This document shows positions 14,500 through 21,797 of a stretch of 21,797 nucleotides of DNA, piece after piece. Made by a program: the position numbers and the translations under genes. How positions within the stretch are numbered: position 1 is the stretch's first letter; each line of letters opens with the position of its first letter. Source of the DNA: an uncultured Ruminococcus sp. (lineage in GTDB: Bacteria > Bacillota > Clostridia > Oscillospirales > Ruminococcaceae); contig CAJKFZ010000016.1 of assembly GCA_905199285.1 (NCBI GenBank), positions 1 to 21,797 on the forward strand, written 5' to 3'. Under the pieces are notes generated by a model. That model ran no database searches. It saw nothing but the letters and a program-made list of their open reading frames with translations, and was not told the origin of the DNA.

Positions 14500-16944
14500 T
14501 TATACTCCAACATCGCCGTTCATATCCGCATAAAGCGATACTTTTTTCATCTCTTTTAATTTAGAAGATTCGACAAGAACTTCACTGATAAAAGTCCTTA
14601 TCTCGGCGGTATTTTTGCATTTCATAATAATTCTGTACCGGAATTTTCTTCCGATTTTTCCGTAAGAACATTTTACCGGACCAAGAACCCTTACGGGAGT
14701 TTTCGGCTGAAGCGTCCGCAGTTTTTCATTCATGAGCAAAATAACTGCATCAGCTCCGCTTTTCACCGATATTTCGTCAATTGCAGAAAAACAAAATATA
14801 CACATATCGCAAAGCGGAGGGAAAATCATTGCACGTCTGATTGCAATTTCTTCTTTATAAAAACCTTTATAGTCCTGAGCAGCCGCAAGATTCATTATAT
14901 AATGCTCCGGAATAAACGTCTGAAGCACGGCACGTCCCTTTCGGCTGCCTCGGCCGCCCCGACCTACAACCTGAGTAATGAGAGAAAAAGTCCGCTCGTA
15001 ACTCCGGAAATCGCCGGCATACAAGGCTTTATCGACCGACAGAACTCCAACCAGAGTAACATTCGGGAAATCGAGTCCCTTGCCTATCATCTGAGTTCCG
15101 ATCATTATATCATATTCGCCGTCACGGAATGCCGCAAAGTTCTTTTCGTAGGAATATCGGGAAAAAGTGGTATCAGCGTCCATTCTTAAAACTCTTGCTG
15201 ACGGAAAAAACATTTTAAGCTCTTCCTCCAGCTTCTGAGTACCGAATCCCATATTTTTCAATCTTTCCGAGCCGCATGACGGACATTTTGTGATCGGTTC
15301 ACTCACAAATCCGCAGTAATGGCACATCATTTTGTCATTTTTTTTATGATATGTCAGCGGAACCGAGCAATTAGGACAGTAAATCGGCTGGTAGCAGTCG
15401 CAGCAGCTTATGATCGTGTGAAAACCACGGCGGTTGAGAAGCAGAATCGTCTGCTCGCCGTTTTTGAGATTAAGATTTATCTCCTCGGTCAGCTCACGGC
15501 TAAATTCAGCGGCATTGCCCTCGCTGCGCTCAATATTCATATCAACTATCCGAACATCCGGAAGCGAATTGCTGTGGTATCGTTTTTTCATCTCAAGCAG
15601 ACGGTAAATGCCTCTTTCAGCCAGATAATAGCTCTCGATCGAAGGTGTCGCCGAAGCCAGAAGAAGCGTGGCATTGTGATAAAAACAACGCTGTTTCGCT
15701 GCATCATGAGCAATATATCTGGGTGAGCTGTCCGACTTATACGAACGTTCGCCCTCTTCATCAATGATGATCAGACCGATATTGCTGCAAGGCGCAAAAA
15801 CTGCACTTCTCGTACCTATAACGATATCCGCATCGCCTCTTTTTATTCGTTTGTACTCATCAAGTCTTTGACCAAGAGAAAGTTCGCTGTGAATAACGGC
15901 AACTCTTTCACCGAAAAGCGAGCGAAAACGTTTCAAAATCTGCGGAGTAAGACCGATTTCCGGAACAAGCAGAATAGCCTGTCTGCCAAGCCTTATCGTA
16001 TCTGCAATAAGCTTTTCAAAAACGGAAGTTTTACCGCTTCCCGTCACTCCATGAAGGAGAAAAGCAGCCGGTTTTTTCTCAAAAATCTGAGCGAAAACCG
16101 CATCATGAGCTGCTTGCTGTTCAACTGAAAGTACAATGGAATCGGGATCACATCTGGTTTCTGCGCCATCATCTACACCACGCAAAATTTCCGCTTCATA
16201 CTCCTCGGCAGCGCCATTTACAGCGAGTCTTTTAACTACAGCGGCAGTCACTCCGCACATATATGCAGCTTCTTTTTCCGCTGCTGAACCGTATTCCAAA
16301 AGGAAATCAGCAACCTGCTTCTGCTTTGGAGTAAGCTTAAAACGCTCCGGCTCTCTCAGAAATTCGTCCGTAAGACGAACCATTTTCATAGTCGCATCAC
16401 CGACTGACTGTCTGAAAACGTTGTCTGAAATGACAGCTCCGGAATCGCAGAGTTCGTCCACAACTGCTCTTCCGTTTTCAACAATATAATTTTCCAGAAA
16501 GCTGTTCAAATCTGTTTCGGGAGAATGGATTTCTGCAAGGAGCCTTGCACCTTCCTCCGAAAGACTTTCATGAGCATCAAAATTTTTTACAATACTGAAC
16601 CGTTCCTTAACGGTCACGCTCATTGCTGATGGCAGCATGATTTTTGCAGCGTCAAAATATGTGCAGAAAGTCTGCTCATGCAGGTAAAAAGCAAGTCTGA
16701 TAAGTTCATCTGAAAGCGCCGGATTATCGTCTATAAGAGAAACGAGGTTTTTAAGCTTCTTCCCGTCACCTTCGGATAGTTTCATCACAATCCCTATCCT
16801 TCGCTTATTGCCGCTTCCAAAAGGAACGAGAACTCTGCATCCGCAGGCTATTTTACCGCAAAAATTTTCCGGAACAACATAGCTGAACAATTTGTCGAAC
16901 GAATATGACGTTCCACTTACAGCTGTTTCCGCAATCAGCGACAT
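14500..16944 (-). CDS. priA: primosomal protein N-prime, replication restart helicase PriA
   Basis: PriA recognises stalled forks and reloads the replisome. The 814-residue protein has the DNA-binding 3-prime-end and winged-helix regions (1-260). The helicase core follows with Walker A GVTGSGKT (299-306, Lys305), motif II DEEG (395-398), SATPS (431-435) and a Q/R-rich motif VI (QVVGRGGRG). Between the helicase lobes lie four CxxC pairs at Cys514/517, 523/526, 541/544 and 554/557, the two structural zinc sites. Motif II normally reads DEEH; here the histidine codon is replaced by GGC (Gly). Catalytic Asp395 and Glu396 remain, so ATPase activity is probably kept. Its ATG shares one base with the rpoZ stop (TAATG). 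Confidence 0.97.
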   Translation of the reverse strand: MSLIAETAVSGTSYSFDKLFSYVVPENFCGKIACGCRVLVPFGSGNKRRIGIVMKLSEGDGKKLKNLVSLIDDNPALSDELIRLAFYLHEQTFCTYFDAAKIMLPSAMSVTVKERFSIVKNFDAHESLSEEGARLLAEIHSPETDLNSFLENYIVENGRAVVDELCDSGAVISDNVFRQSVGDATMKMVRLTDEFLREPERFKLTPKQKQVADFLLEYGSAAEKEAAYMCGVTAAVVKRLAVNGAAEEYEAEILRGVDDGAETRCDPDSIVLSVEQQAAHDAVFAQIFEKKPAAFLLHGVTGSGKTSVFEKLIADTIRLGRQAILLVPEIGLTPQILKRFRSLFGERVAVIHSELSLGQRLDEYKRIKRGDADIVIGTRSAVFAPCSNIGLIIIDEEGERSYKSDSSPRYIAHDAAKQRCFYHNATLLLASATPSIESYYLAERGIYRLLEMKKRYHSNSLPDVRIVDMNIERSEGNAAEFSRELTEEINLNLKNGEQTILLLNRRGFHTIISCCDCYQPIYCPNCSVPLTYHKKNDKMMCHYCGFVSEPITKCPSCGSERLKNMGFGTQKLEEELKMFFPSARVLRMDADTTFSRYSYEKNFAAFRDGEYDIMIGTQMIGKGLDFPNVTLVGVLSVDKALYAGDFRSYERTFSLITQVVGRGGRGSRKGRAVLQTFIPEHYIMNLAAAQDYKGFYKEEIAIRRAMIFPPLCDMCIFCFSAIDEISVKSGADAVILLMNEKLRTLQPKTPVRVLGPVKCSYGKIGRKFRYRIIMKCKNTAEIRTFISEVLVESSKLKEMKKVSLYADMNGDVGV

Positions 16945-17153
16945 TATTCTGCTGAGACTTCAGCAGTGCTTACAATTTTGCACTTTCCGCTTGCGATTTC
17001 TTCAACAGCAGTTTTAACGGGCTTTTCCTCAAGGGTTTCACCGTTTTTGTAGAGAGTTTCAGAAATTTCTCTTGCACGTTTTGCAACGGCAATAACAAGT
17101 GAATAACAACTCTCATTTTTTGAAATAATTTGATTTACAGCAGGTCTAAGCAT
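16944..17153 (-). CDS. rpoZ: RNA polymerase omega subunit
   Basis: This 69-residue protein is the omega subunit, which clamps the beta-prime C-terminus and helps RNA polymerase assemble. MLRPAVNQII, followed by SCYSLVIAVAKRAREI, is the conserved core (usually Y-LV--A-RAR-I), and EEKPVKTAVEEIASGK matches the second conserved helix. The length fits Firmicute omega. The start overlaps the gmk stop by 8 bases and the stop overlaps priA by 1. Position after gmk is standard in Firmicutes. In B. subtilis coaBC lies between rpoZ and priA; here it does not. Confidence 0.95.
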   Translation of the reverse strand: MLRPAVNQIISKNESCYSLVIAVAKRAREISETLYKNGETLEEKPVKTAVEEIASGKCKIVSTAEVSAE

Positions 17154-17757
17154 TTTTTAACACCTCATTTATAATTTCACCTGAGAATTCGCTCTTAAGT
17201 TCTTCTGCACGAATGATCGTGAGAAAATCGCTTACGGCGTCCTCAAGGGCAGCATTGACAACAACATAATCATATTTTTCAGCCAGCATTATCTCGCCGA
17301 CAGCCTTGGAAATTCTTTCTTCAATAACCTCATCGGATTCCGTTCCTCTTTTTTTGAGACGGCGGCGAAGCTCGTTTATTGAAGGCGGAGCTACAAACAC
17401 GAAAATCGCATCCGGACGTATATCACGGATTTTCATAGCTCCCTGAACCTCTATTTCAAGAATCACATTGATTCCCTGTTCAAGCTTGTTATCGACTTCG
17501 CTTTTGAGTGTTCCATAAAAATTACTACAGTATTCAGCATGTTCGATAAAAGCGTTTTCCTCGATTTTTTTCAAGAAATCCTCACGACTGATAAAGTGAT
17601 AATTTACTCCATCAACTTCACCCTCACGAGGTTTTCTTGTAGTTGCCGAAACAGAAACATAAAATTTCTCATCTTTAAGAATTTCGGCAAGCATAGTTCC
17701 CTTTCCGCAGCCGGACGGTGCAGAAAAGACTATAAGTCTGCCTTTACTCATGGTCAT
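17146..17757 (-). CDS. gmk: guanylate kinase
   Basis: Gmk converts GMP and ATP to GDP and ADP. The P-loop is FSAPSGCGKGTM (first Gly of the usual SGPSG replaced by Ala), followed by TTRKPREGEVDGVNYHFISREDF, the GMP-binding segment, and the lid and RKRG-type region RRRLKKRGTESDEVIEERI. The reading frame runs upstream to 17874, but that part lies inside remA and does not match the family. Three close ATGs exist: 17760, 17757 and 17751. AGGAGG at 17768-17763 sits 2, 5 and 11 bases before them. I list 17757 (203 residues); the family N-terminus (MSKGRLIVFSAPSG) would also suit 17751. All overlap the remA end. Confidence 0.95.
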   Translation of the reverse strand: MTMSKGRLIVFSAPSGCGKGTMLAEILKDEKFYVSVSATTRKPREGEVDGVNYHFISREDFLKKIEENAFIEHAEYCSNFYGTLKSEVDNKLEQGINVILEIEVQGAMKIRDIRPDAIFVFVAPPSINELRRRLKKRGTESDEVIEERISKAVGEIMLAEKYDYVVVNAALEDAVSDFLTIIRAEELKSEFSGEIINEVLKNA

Positions 17758-18001
17758 CATTACCTCCTGAACCATTGATTCTTGCTGCAAGAGTGTCGGT
17801 AATAAGGGACGAAAGGATAATATGTCCGCTGTCCATAATAATAACCGCTCTTGTTTTTCTTCCATAGGTCGCATCTATAGCGTTTCCGCTGTCACGAGCC
17901 TCCTGAACAAGTCTTTTTATCGGCGCAGAATCAGGACTGACTATCGTAACTATTCTTTCGGCGGAAACCATATTTCCGTAGCCGATATTTATAAGCTTCA
18001 T
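17744..18001 (-). CDS. remA: RemA family DNA-binding regulator (DUF370)
   Basis: RemA is a small ring-forming DNA-binding protein; in B. subtilis it activates extracellular-matrix and osmoprotection genes. The 85-residue protein (MKLINIGYGNMVSAERIVTI) is close to B. subtilis RemA throughout, including IVSPDSAPIKRLVQEARDSG, IDATYGRKTRAVIIMDSGH and LSS. The start at ATG 18001 has AGGTG about 6 bases upstream (overlapping the yicC stop region). A GTG at 18010 would add three residues that the family lacks. The order yicC-remA-gmk-rpoZ is the same as in B. subtilis. What RemA controls in this organism is unknown; attachment or surface genes would be natural candidates. Confidence 0.95.
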   Translation of the reverse strand: MKLINIGYGNMVSAERIVTIVSPDSAPIKRLVQEARDSGNAIDATYGRKTRAVIIMDSGHIILSSLITDTLAARINGSGGNDDHE

Positions 18002-18010
18002 CAATTGCAC

Positions 18011-18889
18011 CTACTCGATATTCTGGATCTGTTCACGGATCTTTTCGATTTCCGATTTCATTTCAACTACAATTTTAGTCACATTCAGATCCTGTGCTTT
18101 TGAACCGATCGTATTTACCTCACGGTTGATCTCCTGAACAACGAAATCGAGTTTTCTTCCAACAGCTTCATCCGACTCAAGAATAGTTTTCAGCTGAGAA
18201 ATATGGCTTCTAAGGCGAACTGTCTCTTCATCGACAGCAATTTTCTCAGAAAATACCGCAGCTTCGGTCAGAATCCTCTGATCGTCAATATTTTTATCTT
18301 CCAGAACTTCGCTGAGTTTTTTATAAAGACGGTTTCGATAATTTTCAACAGTCTGCGGAGAAAGTTCCTCGACCTTTTCAACCATTTCAAGGATATAATC
18401 AGCCTTTTCAATAATATTTTCGCCGAGCAGTTTTCCCTCGACACCTCTCATATCAATGAACTTTTCCAAAGCCTCATTTGTAACCTCATAAACATCATTC
18501 CAAACCATTTCTTCATCATCCGGGGTTTTTTGAATATTAAAAATATCGGGAAGTTTTATCAAGTTTGAAAGTGTAAGATCGTCTTTAAGACCAAGTTCGT
18601 CCGAAATCCCCCTAAGTGCTGAAACATAGCCTTCTGCAATGTTCTTGTTGACTGCGATCTCAGAGTCCTTGCCCTCTATATTGTTTATAGTTACAGCAAC
18701 ATCGACTTTTCCTCTTGAAATACCTGTTTTAAGAAGAGCTTTCAGCTTTTCATCAATGTAACTGTAGGTTCTTGGAATCCTCGAAGTATACTCGTAATAT
18801 CTATGATTAACGGAGCGAATTTCCACTGTAATATCTCTGCCGTTAAGGATCTTCTGAGCCCTGCCGTAGCCGGTCATACTTTTTAGCAC
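18011..18889 (-). CDS. yicC: YicC/YloC family endoribonuclease
   Basis: YicC-family proteins are endoribonucleases that, in E. coli, help degrade small RNAs. The N-terminal domain starts (M)LKSMTGYGRAQ and includes VEIRSVNHRYYEYTSRIPR, the family hallmark. The C-terminal DUF1732 domain ends with VGRKLDFVVQEINREVNTIGSKAQDLNVTK-type sequence, residues central to the fold. I chose the GTG at 18889 (292 residues, matching B. subtilis YloC). AGGGG lies 5 bases before it, and the start gives the usual MLKSMTGYGR N-terminus. A GTG at 18922 would add 11 residues (MCKTKWKAGDK) with no family match. It is the first gene of the long operon, just after a strong promoter. Confidence 0.95.
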   Translation of the reverse strand: MLKSMTGYGRAQKILNGRDITVEIRSVNHRYYEYTSRIPRTYSYIDEKLKALLKTGISRGKVDVAVTINNIEGKDSEIAVNKNIAEGYVSALRGISDELGLKDDLTLSNLIKLPDIFNIQKTPDDEEMVWNDVYEVTNEALEKFIDMRGVEGKLLGENIIEKADYILEMVEKVEELSPQTVENYRNRLYKKLSEVLEDKNIDDQRILTEAAVFSEKIAVDEETVRLRSHISQLKTILESDEAVGRKLDFVVQEINREVNTIGSKAQDLNVTKIVVEMKSEIEKIREQIQNIE

Positions 18890-18948
18890 CTTATCCCCTG
18901 CTTTCCATTTAGTTTTGCACACAAATTTCCATATATGTATACAAATTT

Positions 18949-18977
18949 ATTATAACACTTTCAGCAAAAAAAAGCAA
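18949..18977 (-). promoter_or_regulatory. promoter of the yicC-to-spoVM operon
   Basis: TTGCTT (18977-18972) and a perfect TATAAT (18954-18949) are separated by 17 bases on the minus strand. Transcription would begin near 18942. The octamer ACAAATTT occurs at 18941-18948 and again at 18921-18928, 20 bases apart and around the start point, which could be a regulator site. No other obvious promoter or terminator occurs before spoVM. Confidence 0.82.
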
Positions 18978-18994
18978 GTGTTTTGCAAAAATAA

Positions 18995-19018
18995 AAAGGG
19001 ACGCCGGAGCATCCCTTT
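18995..19018 (-). terminator. intrinsic terminator of the GH48 gene
   Basis: On the minus strand AAAGGGATGC pairs with GCGTCCCTTT (one T-G pair) around a TCCG tetraloop, followed by TTTTTATTTTTGC. It starts 12 bases past the GH48 stop. Only 17 bases separate it from the -35 box of the next promoter. Confidence 0.9.
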
Positions 19019-19030
19019 AATTTTATTGAA

Positions 19031-21511
19031 TTATTCCTTAACGAAATCCTTAGGATCAAGTGACTTAACAAGTTCAAGCTTAAACTTCTGAATCTGAAGA
19101 GCATCTTCGTTAGTGATACCACTTGTACCGTTCTCGTAAACGTCTCCGTTGAGCTGACCCTTCTCTGTAATGTGAGTAGGATCAGAACCGTTAAGACCAT
19201 ACTTATCAGGATTTGAAAGTGACTGCATAATAAGAACAGCGTCAGACATATCTACCTTACCATCGCAGTTAGCGTCACCCCAGAGAATATCTGGATCTTC
19301 GCTTTCTGTAATTGGCTTAACCTCAGGATAGAGAAGAGCCATGTTACCGTAAGCCATGAGAGCGTCACCAGCGTGCCAGAATCTGTGGAGCTTATACTCG
19401 TAACCGTCAGTCTTACCTGTTGCATCATAAACTTTCTTGAGTTCCTGATACATAGGATCCTTCTCATAATTCTTACGAATAGAGATGAATGTTGCACCAT
19501 TTTCAAGCTTAGAGCTATCAGGCATAGTTCCTGTGTAGTTTGTAGGAATGTAAACATCCTGCTCGAATACACGATTAAGGCTTCCGTTGTGATCCATGAA
19601 GGAGATACCGATCTCGTCACGACCCTGCTCCCACTGAGCGGAGAGGAGTTTGTTAGCAAGACGGAGACCCTTAGCAGCTACAGAATCGTCCTTAGCTGTC
19701 TCTTCATAAGCCTCAGAAGCAGGAACTCCGTTAGCAGCAGCGTAGTAGATGAGTGTCTCACAGAGTGAGGATACGCATCCAACGTCTCCCTGACCGTAGC
19801 CAGTAATTGTAGCGTGGAGCTTCTGGTTTCCATTTTCGTCATACTTACCTGTCCATGTGTCAGGTACGCATGTATAGTCTGTATCGGATGAACCCCAGTC
19901 GAGGTTAGAAGGAATACAGTATGTGTAGTCTGTTCCGTCAGGAGCAGTCCAATCGAAGTGAGTATTCTCCTCGAACCAGCCAATCCATCTCTCAAGAAGC
20001 TTCTCAAGAGCCTCTTCAATAGACATACCAGCAGGCTTAACTCCGCTTGTATCACCCTTAGTCTTTACATAGTAGTAAAGTTCAGCAAGACGCTGAGTTG
20101 ACCATACCTGGTTACCGATCCAGTGGTTTGAACCCGGGTCAGCATATACAGGATGCGGAACATAAACCATGTTGTAGAATGTTGGATATCCATCCGGATA
20201 CTTGTTGTAACGACCTCTGTAAGAGTTTGTACATCCGCCTGCGAAAGGACCTTCAACAGACTGGAGCCAGAGATACATTTCGATCTGTCTCTTAAGAGAT
20301 TCCTTATAGTCAGATGTAGCCTGTGCGTTGTTAGCCTTCATACCAGCATTAATCTTGCTGTCTGTAACAAGAGCATAAGCTGCAAGTGGGTTCTGATAGA
20401 ACTGATGTGAATGTGAGCATCCGATCTGCCAAGCCCAGTCGTAGTTACCGAGAGCTCCGCCCCATGATGTATACCATGACATGAGGTAGTGCTGGCTCTG
20501 TGTACCTGCGCTGCCAGAGGACATAATATCCTGGCATCCGATTGCATGATAATACTTATCAAACATATCGTTACGGCACTGGTCACCCATCTTACCTGCA
20601 AGATCAGAAAGATCGCCTGTATCAACGCCCCATGTATTTGCAAAGTAAACAGCCTGGATAGCACGGTCTTCAGCGTCAGGAGCATTTGTAAATGCATACT
20701 GAGGAGCAACATTGCCTACGCCGTTAAAGATACCCTTGATACCGTCACGGTTATTACCGTATTTAAGTTCTTCAAGACAAGGATGCGGAACAGTTTCAAA
20801 ACAAGATTCCTGCTCGCCTCTCTGGAATGTATTGATAAATGTGAACTTACCGTTGCCGCCGCCGAAACCATACCAGTCATCAACGTCAGCGAGCCAGTGC
20901 ATAAGATAGTAACCGTTATCGCTGCTGTATGCTGACTTATAAACGTCAAACAAAGGATTGATAGCGTCAACGCCTGCATTCTGTGTTGGATACTCCTGTG
21001 GTGTATCCTTTTCATAAGCTGTATCAGCCTTGAGTCTGTCCTGACTCCAGATAGTATTATATCTGATGTCAGATCTGCCAGCAGCCTTAGACCAGCCAGG
21101 AATGATAGCTTCGAGAGTGTTCCAAGCCTTCTTCATGTCATTAGAACCCTCGATAACGCCCTCTTTAACGAGTACATCGTGCATAGCTGCAACCCAAGCG
21201 ATGTAAGACATAGCCTCTGATGTTGTTTCGTGACCGTAGTCAGGAGCCTCGATACAGAGTGTCTCAACAGAATGGTAAGGAATACCAAATGAATCGCCGT
21301 TTGTCTGGCTGCTCAGGTAACCGTTTTCCTGACCGTTTGTGATAACGTCAGCATAAAGTGATTCGAACATTGATGCATAGCTTTCGTTAGCGCCGTTCTC
21401 AGAAGCATACGGATTTTCAGCTGCTGAACCCATAGCAGGAAGGATAGCTGAAACAGAAGTAGCTGCTGCAAGAATTCCTGCAACGAGAGCCTTGTTCTTT
21501 TTGCTTATCAT
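19031..21511 (-). CDS. cel48A: cellulosomal GH48 cellulase with dockerin
   Basis: GH48 enzymes are processive cellobiohydrolases and usually the most abundant cellulosomal catalysts. Counting from ATG 21511 (826 residues): a signal peptide (1-30, KKNKALVAGILAAATSVSAIL), then the GH48 domain (about 35-735). It includes IEAPDYGHETTSEAMSY with the probable acid Glu99 and the active-site stretch HWLADVDDWYGFG (205-217). The C-terminal dockerin spans about 744-820 (bases 19052-19282). Calcium loop 1 is DANCDGKVDMSD. Loop 2 is DVYENGTSGITNED, two residues longer than standard. No carbohydrate-binding module is present. I moved the start six codons inward from 21529: AGAGGGG lies 9 bases before the inner ATG and nothing precedes the outer one. 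The last codons use AAG for every lysine, in keeping with high expression. It is a single-gene unit. Confidence 0.97.
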   Translation of the reverse strand: MISKKNKALVAGILAAATSVSAILPAMGSAAENPYASENGANESYASMFESLYADVITNGQENGYLSSQTNGDSFGIPYHSVETLCIEAPDYGHETTSEAMSYIAWVAAMHDVLVKEGVIEGSNDMKKAWNTLEAIIPGWSKAAGRSDIRYNTIWSQDRLKADTAYEKDTPQEYPTQNAGVDAINPLFDVYKSAYSSDNGYYLMHWLADVDDWYGFGGGNGKFTFINTFQRGEQESCFETVPHPCLEELKYGNNRDGIKGIFNGVGNVAPQYAFTNAPDAEDRAIQAVYFANTWGVDTGDLSDLAGKMGDQCRNDMFDKYYHAIGCQDIMSSGSAGTQSQHYLMSWYTSWGGALGNYDWAWQIGCSHSHQFYQNPLAAYALVTDSKINAGMKANNAQATSDYKESLKRQIEMYLWLQSVEGPFAGGCTNSYRGRYNKYPDGYPTFYNMVYVPHPVYADPGSNHWIGNQVWSTQRLAELYYYVKTKGDTSGVKPAGMSIEEALEKLLERWIGWFEENTHFDWTAPDGTDYTYCIPSNLDWGSSDTDYTCVPDTWTGKYDENGNQKLHATITGYGQGDVGCVSSLCETLIYYAAANGVPASEAYEETAKDDSVAAKGLRLANKLLSAQWEQGRDEIGISFMDHNGSLNRVFEQDVYIPTNYTGTMPDSSKLENGATFISIRKNYEKDPMYQELKKVYDATGKTDGYEYKLHRFWHAGDALMAYGNMALLYPEVKPITESEDPDILWGDANCDGKVDMSDAVLIMQSLSNPDKYGLNGSDPTHITEKGQLNGDVYENGTSGITNEDALQIQKFKLELVKSLDPKDFVKE

Positions 21512-21566
21512 AAGTTTTACCCCTCTCATAATAATATAAATTTATAGTGGTTTGAAAATGAGTATT

Positions 21567-21598
21567 GATTTTCCGAGGGTTATTCCGCCGGAAAAATC
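21567..21598. other. hairpin in the GH48 mRNA leader
   Basis: GATTTTCCG and CGGAAAAATC pair with a one-base bulge around a 13-base loop, about midway in the roughly 150-base leader. Separately, TTGAAAAT at the mRNA start (21661-21654) is fully complementary to ATTTTCAA at 21559-21552, 40 bases before the start codon. There is no T run. The leader may fold to protect the transcript. Confidence 0.45.
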
Positions 21599-21665
21599 AT
21601 ACGAAAATACCTCGTACACTGCAAGCGGATATAACTCGCCCACATCTCAAACTATTTTCAAGTTA

Positions 21666-21694
21666 ATTATAGTCCAGTTTTAAGTTCATGTCAA
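21666..21694 (-). promoter_or_regulatory. consensus promoter of the GH48 gene
   Basis: On the minus strand TTGACA (21694-21689) and TATAAT (21671-21666) are exactly 17 bases apart, a perfect match to the housekeeping consensus. The start would be near 21659, about 148 bases before the ATG. Such strength suits an abundant cellulase. Confidence 0.9.
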
Positions 21695-21731
21695 CAGTTT
21701 AGACTATTTTCTTTTTTTCATCTGGAACATT

Positions 21732-21783
21732 TTGTTGCAATGCACACAATCCAAAGACCTTTTTTGTATACTTTGTCTATTGT
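21732..21783. promoter_or_regulatory. possible regulator sites upstream of the GH48 promoter
   Basis: TTGTTGCA (21732-21739) and TGCACACAA (21741-21749) form an imperfect dyad centred about 80 bases before the transcript start. Next to it, ACAATCCAAAG (21746-21756) and CTTTG-tct-ATTGT (21771-21783) form a looser dyad. Upstream position fits an activator better than a repressor. This is pattern only; no known operator is matched. Confidence 0.3.
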
Positions 21784-21797
21784 CCAAACAGTTAAAT

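Noticed and set aside
17758..17874. N-terminal extension of guanylate kinase
   Set aside because: It lies within remA in another frame, has no family similarity, and an AGGAGG site serves the inner ATGs instead.
18964..18986. Second GH48 terminator (GCAAAA...TTTTGC)
   Set aside because: Weak AT-rich stem with no GC core; it overlaps the -35 box of the next promoter and is better explained by the T run of the first terminator.
20489..20935. 148-residue plus-strand frame opposite the GH48 gene
   Set aside because: Antisense to a conserved catalytic domain; cysteine/isoleucine-rich composition typical of shadow frames.
1..21797. CRISPR array, tRNA, rRNA, transposase or prophage
   Set aside because: No regularly spaced repeats, cloverleaf-like sequences, transposase motifs or phage genes were seen on either strand.

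Overview
The window looks like chromosome from an anaerobic, cellulosome-producing Firmicute of the Ruminococcus flavefaciens / R. champanellensis type. Two secreted proteins end in calcium-binding dockerin modules: a GH48 cellulase and a transglutaminase-fold protein. The GH48 dockerin has the form I associate with rumen and gut Ruminococcus. Between them lies a long housekeeping operon in the order known from Bacillus and clostridia. The DNA is moderately AT-rich, with strong Shine-Dalgarno sites and sigma-A-like promoters. I see no tRNA, rRNA, CRISPR array, insertion sequence or prophage.

Left end, plus strand (1-1430): a Phd/YefM-type antitoxin-like protein with no toxin beside it. A consensus promoter then drives pspA and a 55-residue one-helix membrane protein. 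A bidirectional terminator separates these from the opposing genes.

Minus-strand unit (1470-5201): a strong promoter reads purA. A dockerin-bearing transglutaminase-like protein starts 2 bases after purA, and a membrane protein with repeated APVLD motifs follows. This is an odd pairing of purine synthesis with a cellulosome-type protein.

Minus-strand superoperon (5241-18977): one promoter at 18949-18977 appears to serve fifteen tightly packed or overlapping genes: yicC, remA, gmk, rpoZ, priA, def, fmt, a yugP-type zinc metallopeptidase, rsmB, rlmN, stp, prkC, rsgA, thiN and a 27-residue spoVM, which ends at a terminator. The genes cover nucleotide metabolism, RNA polymerase, replication restart, formyl-methionine handling, rRNA modification, Ser/Thr phospho-signalling, ribosome maturation, thiamine and spore-coat placement. 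Compared with B. subtilis, coaBC and rpe are missing from their usual places and the metallopeptidase sits between fmt and rsmB. Several starts were moved from the longest possible reading frame because a Shine-Dalgarno site, a stop/start overlap and family length agree on an internal start.

Right end (18995-21797): the GH48 gene stands alone. It has a perfect TTGACA-17-TATAAT promoter, a leader of about 150 bases with a hairpin, and its own terminator. It is probably a major, strongly expressed cellulase.

The most noteworthy items are the spoVM gene in a lineage not known for sporulation, the dockerin transglutaminase in the purA operon, the novel tail of the PASTA kinase, the APVLD-repeat membrane protein and the small membrane protein next to pspA. 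I found no clear new multi-gene system.
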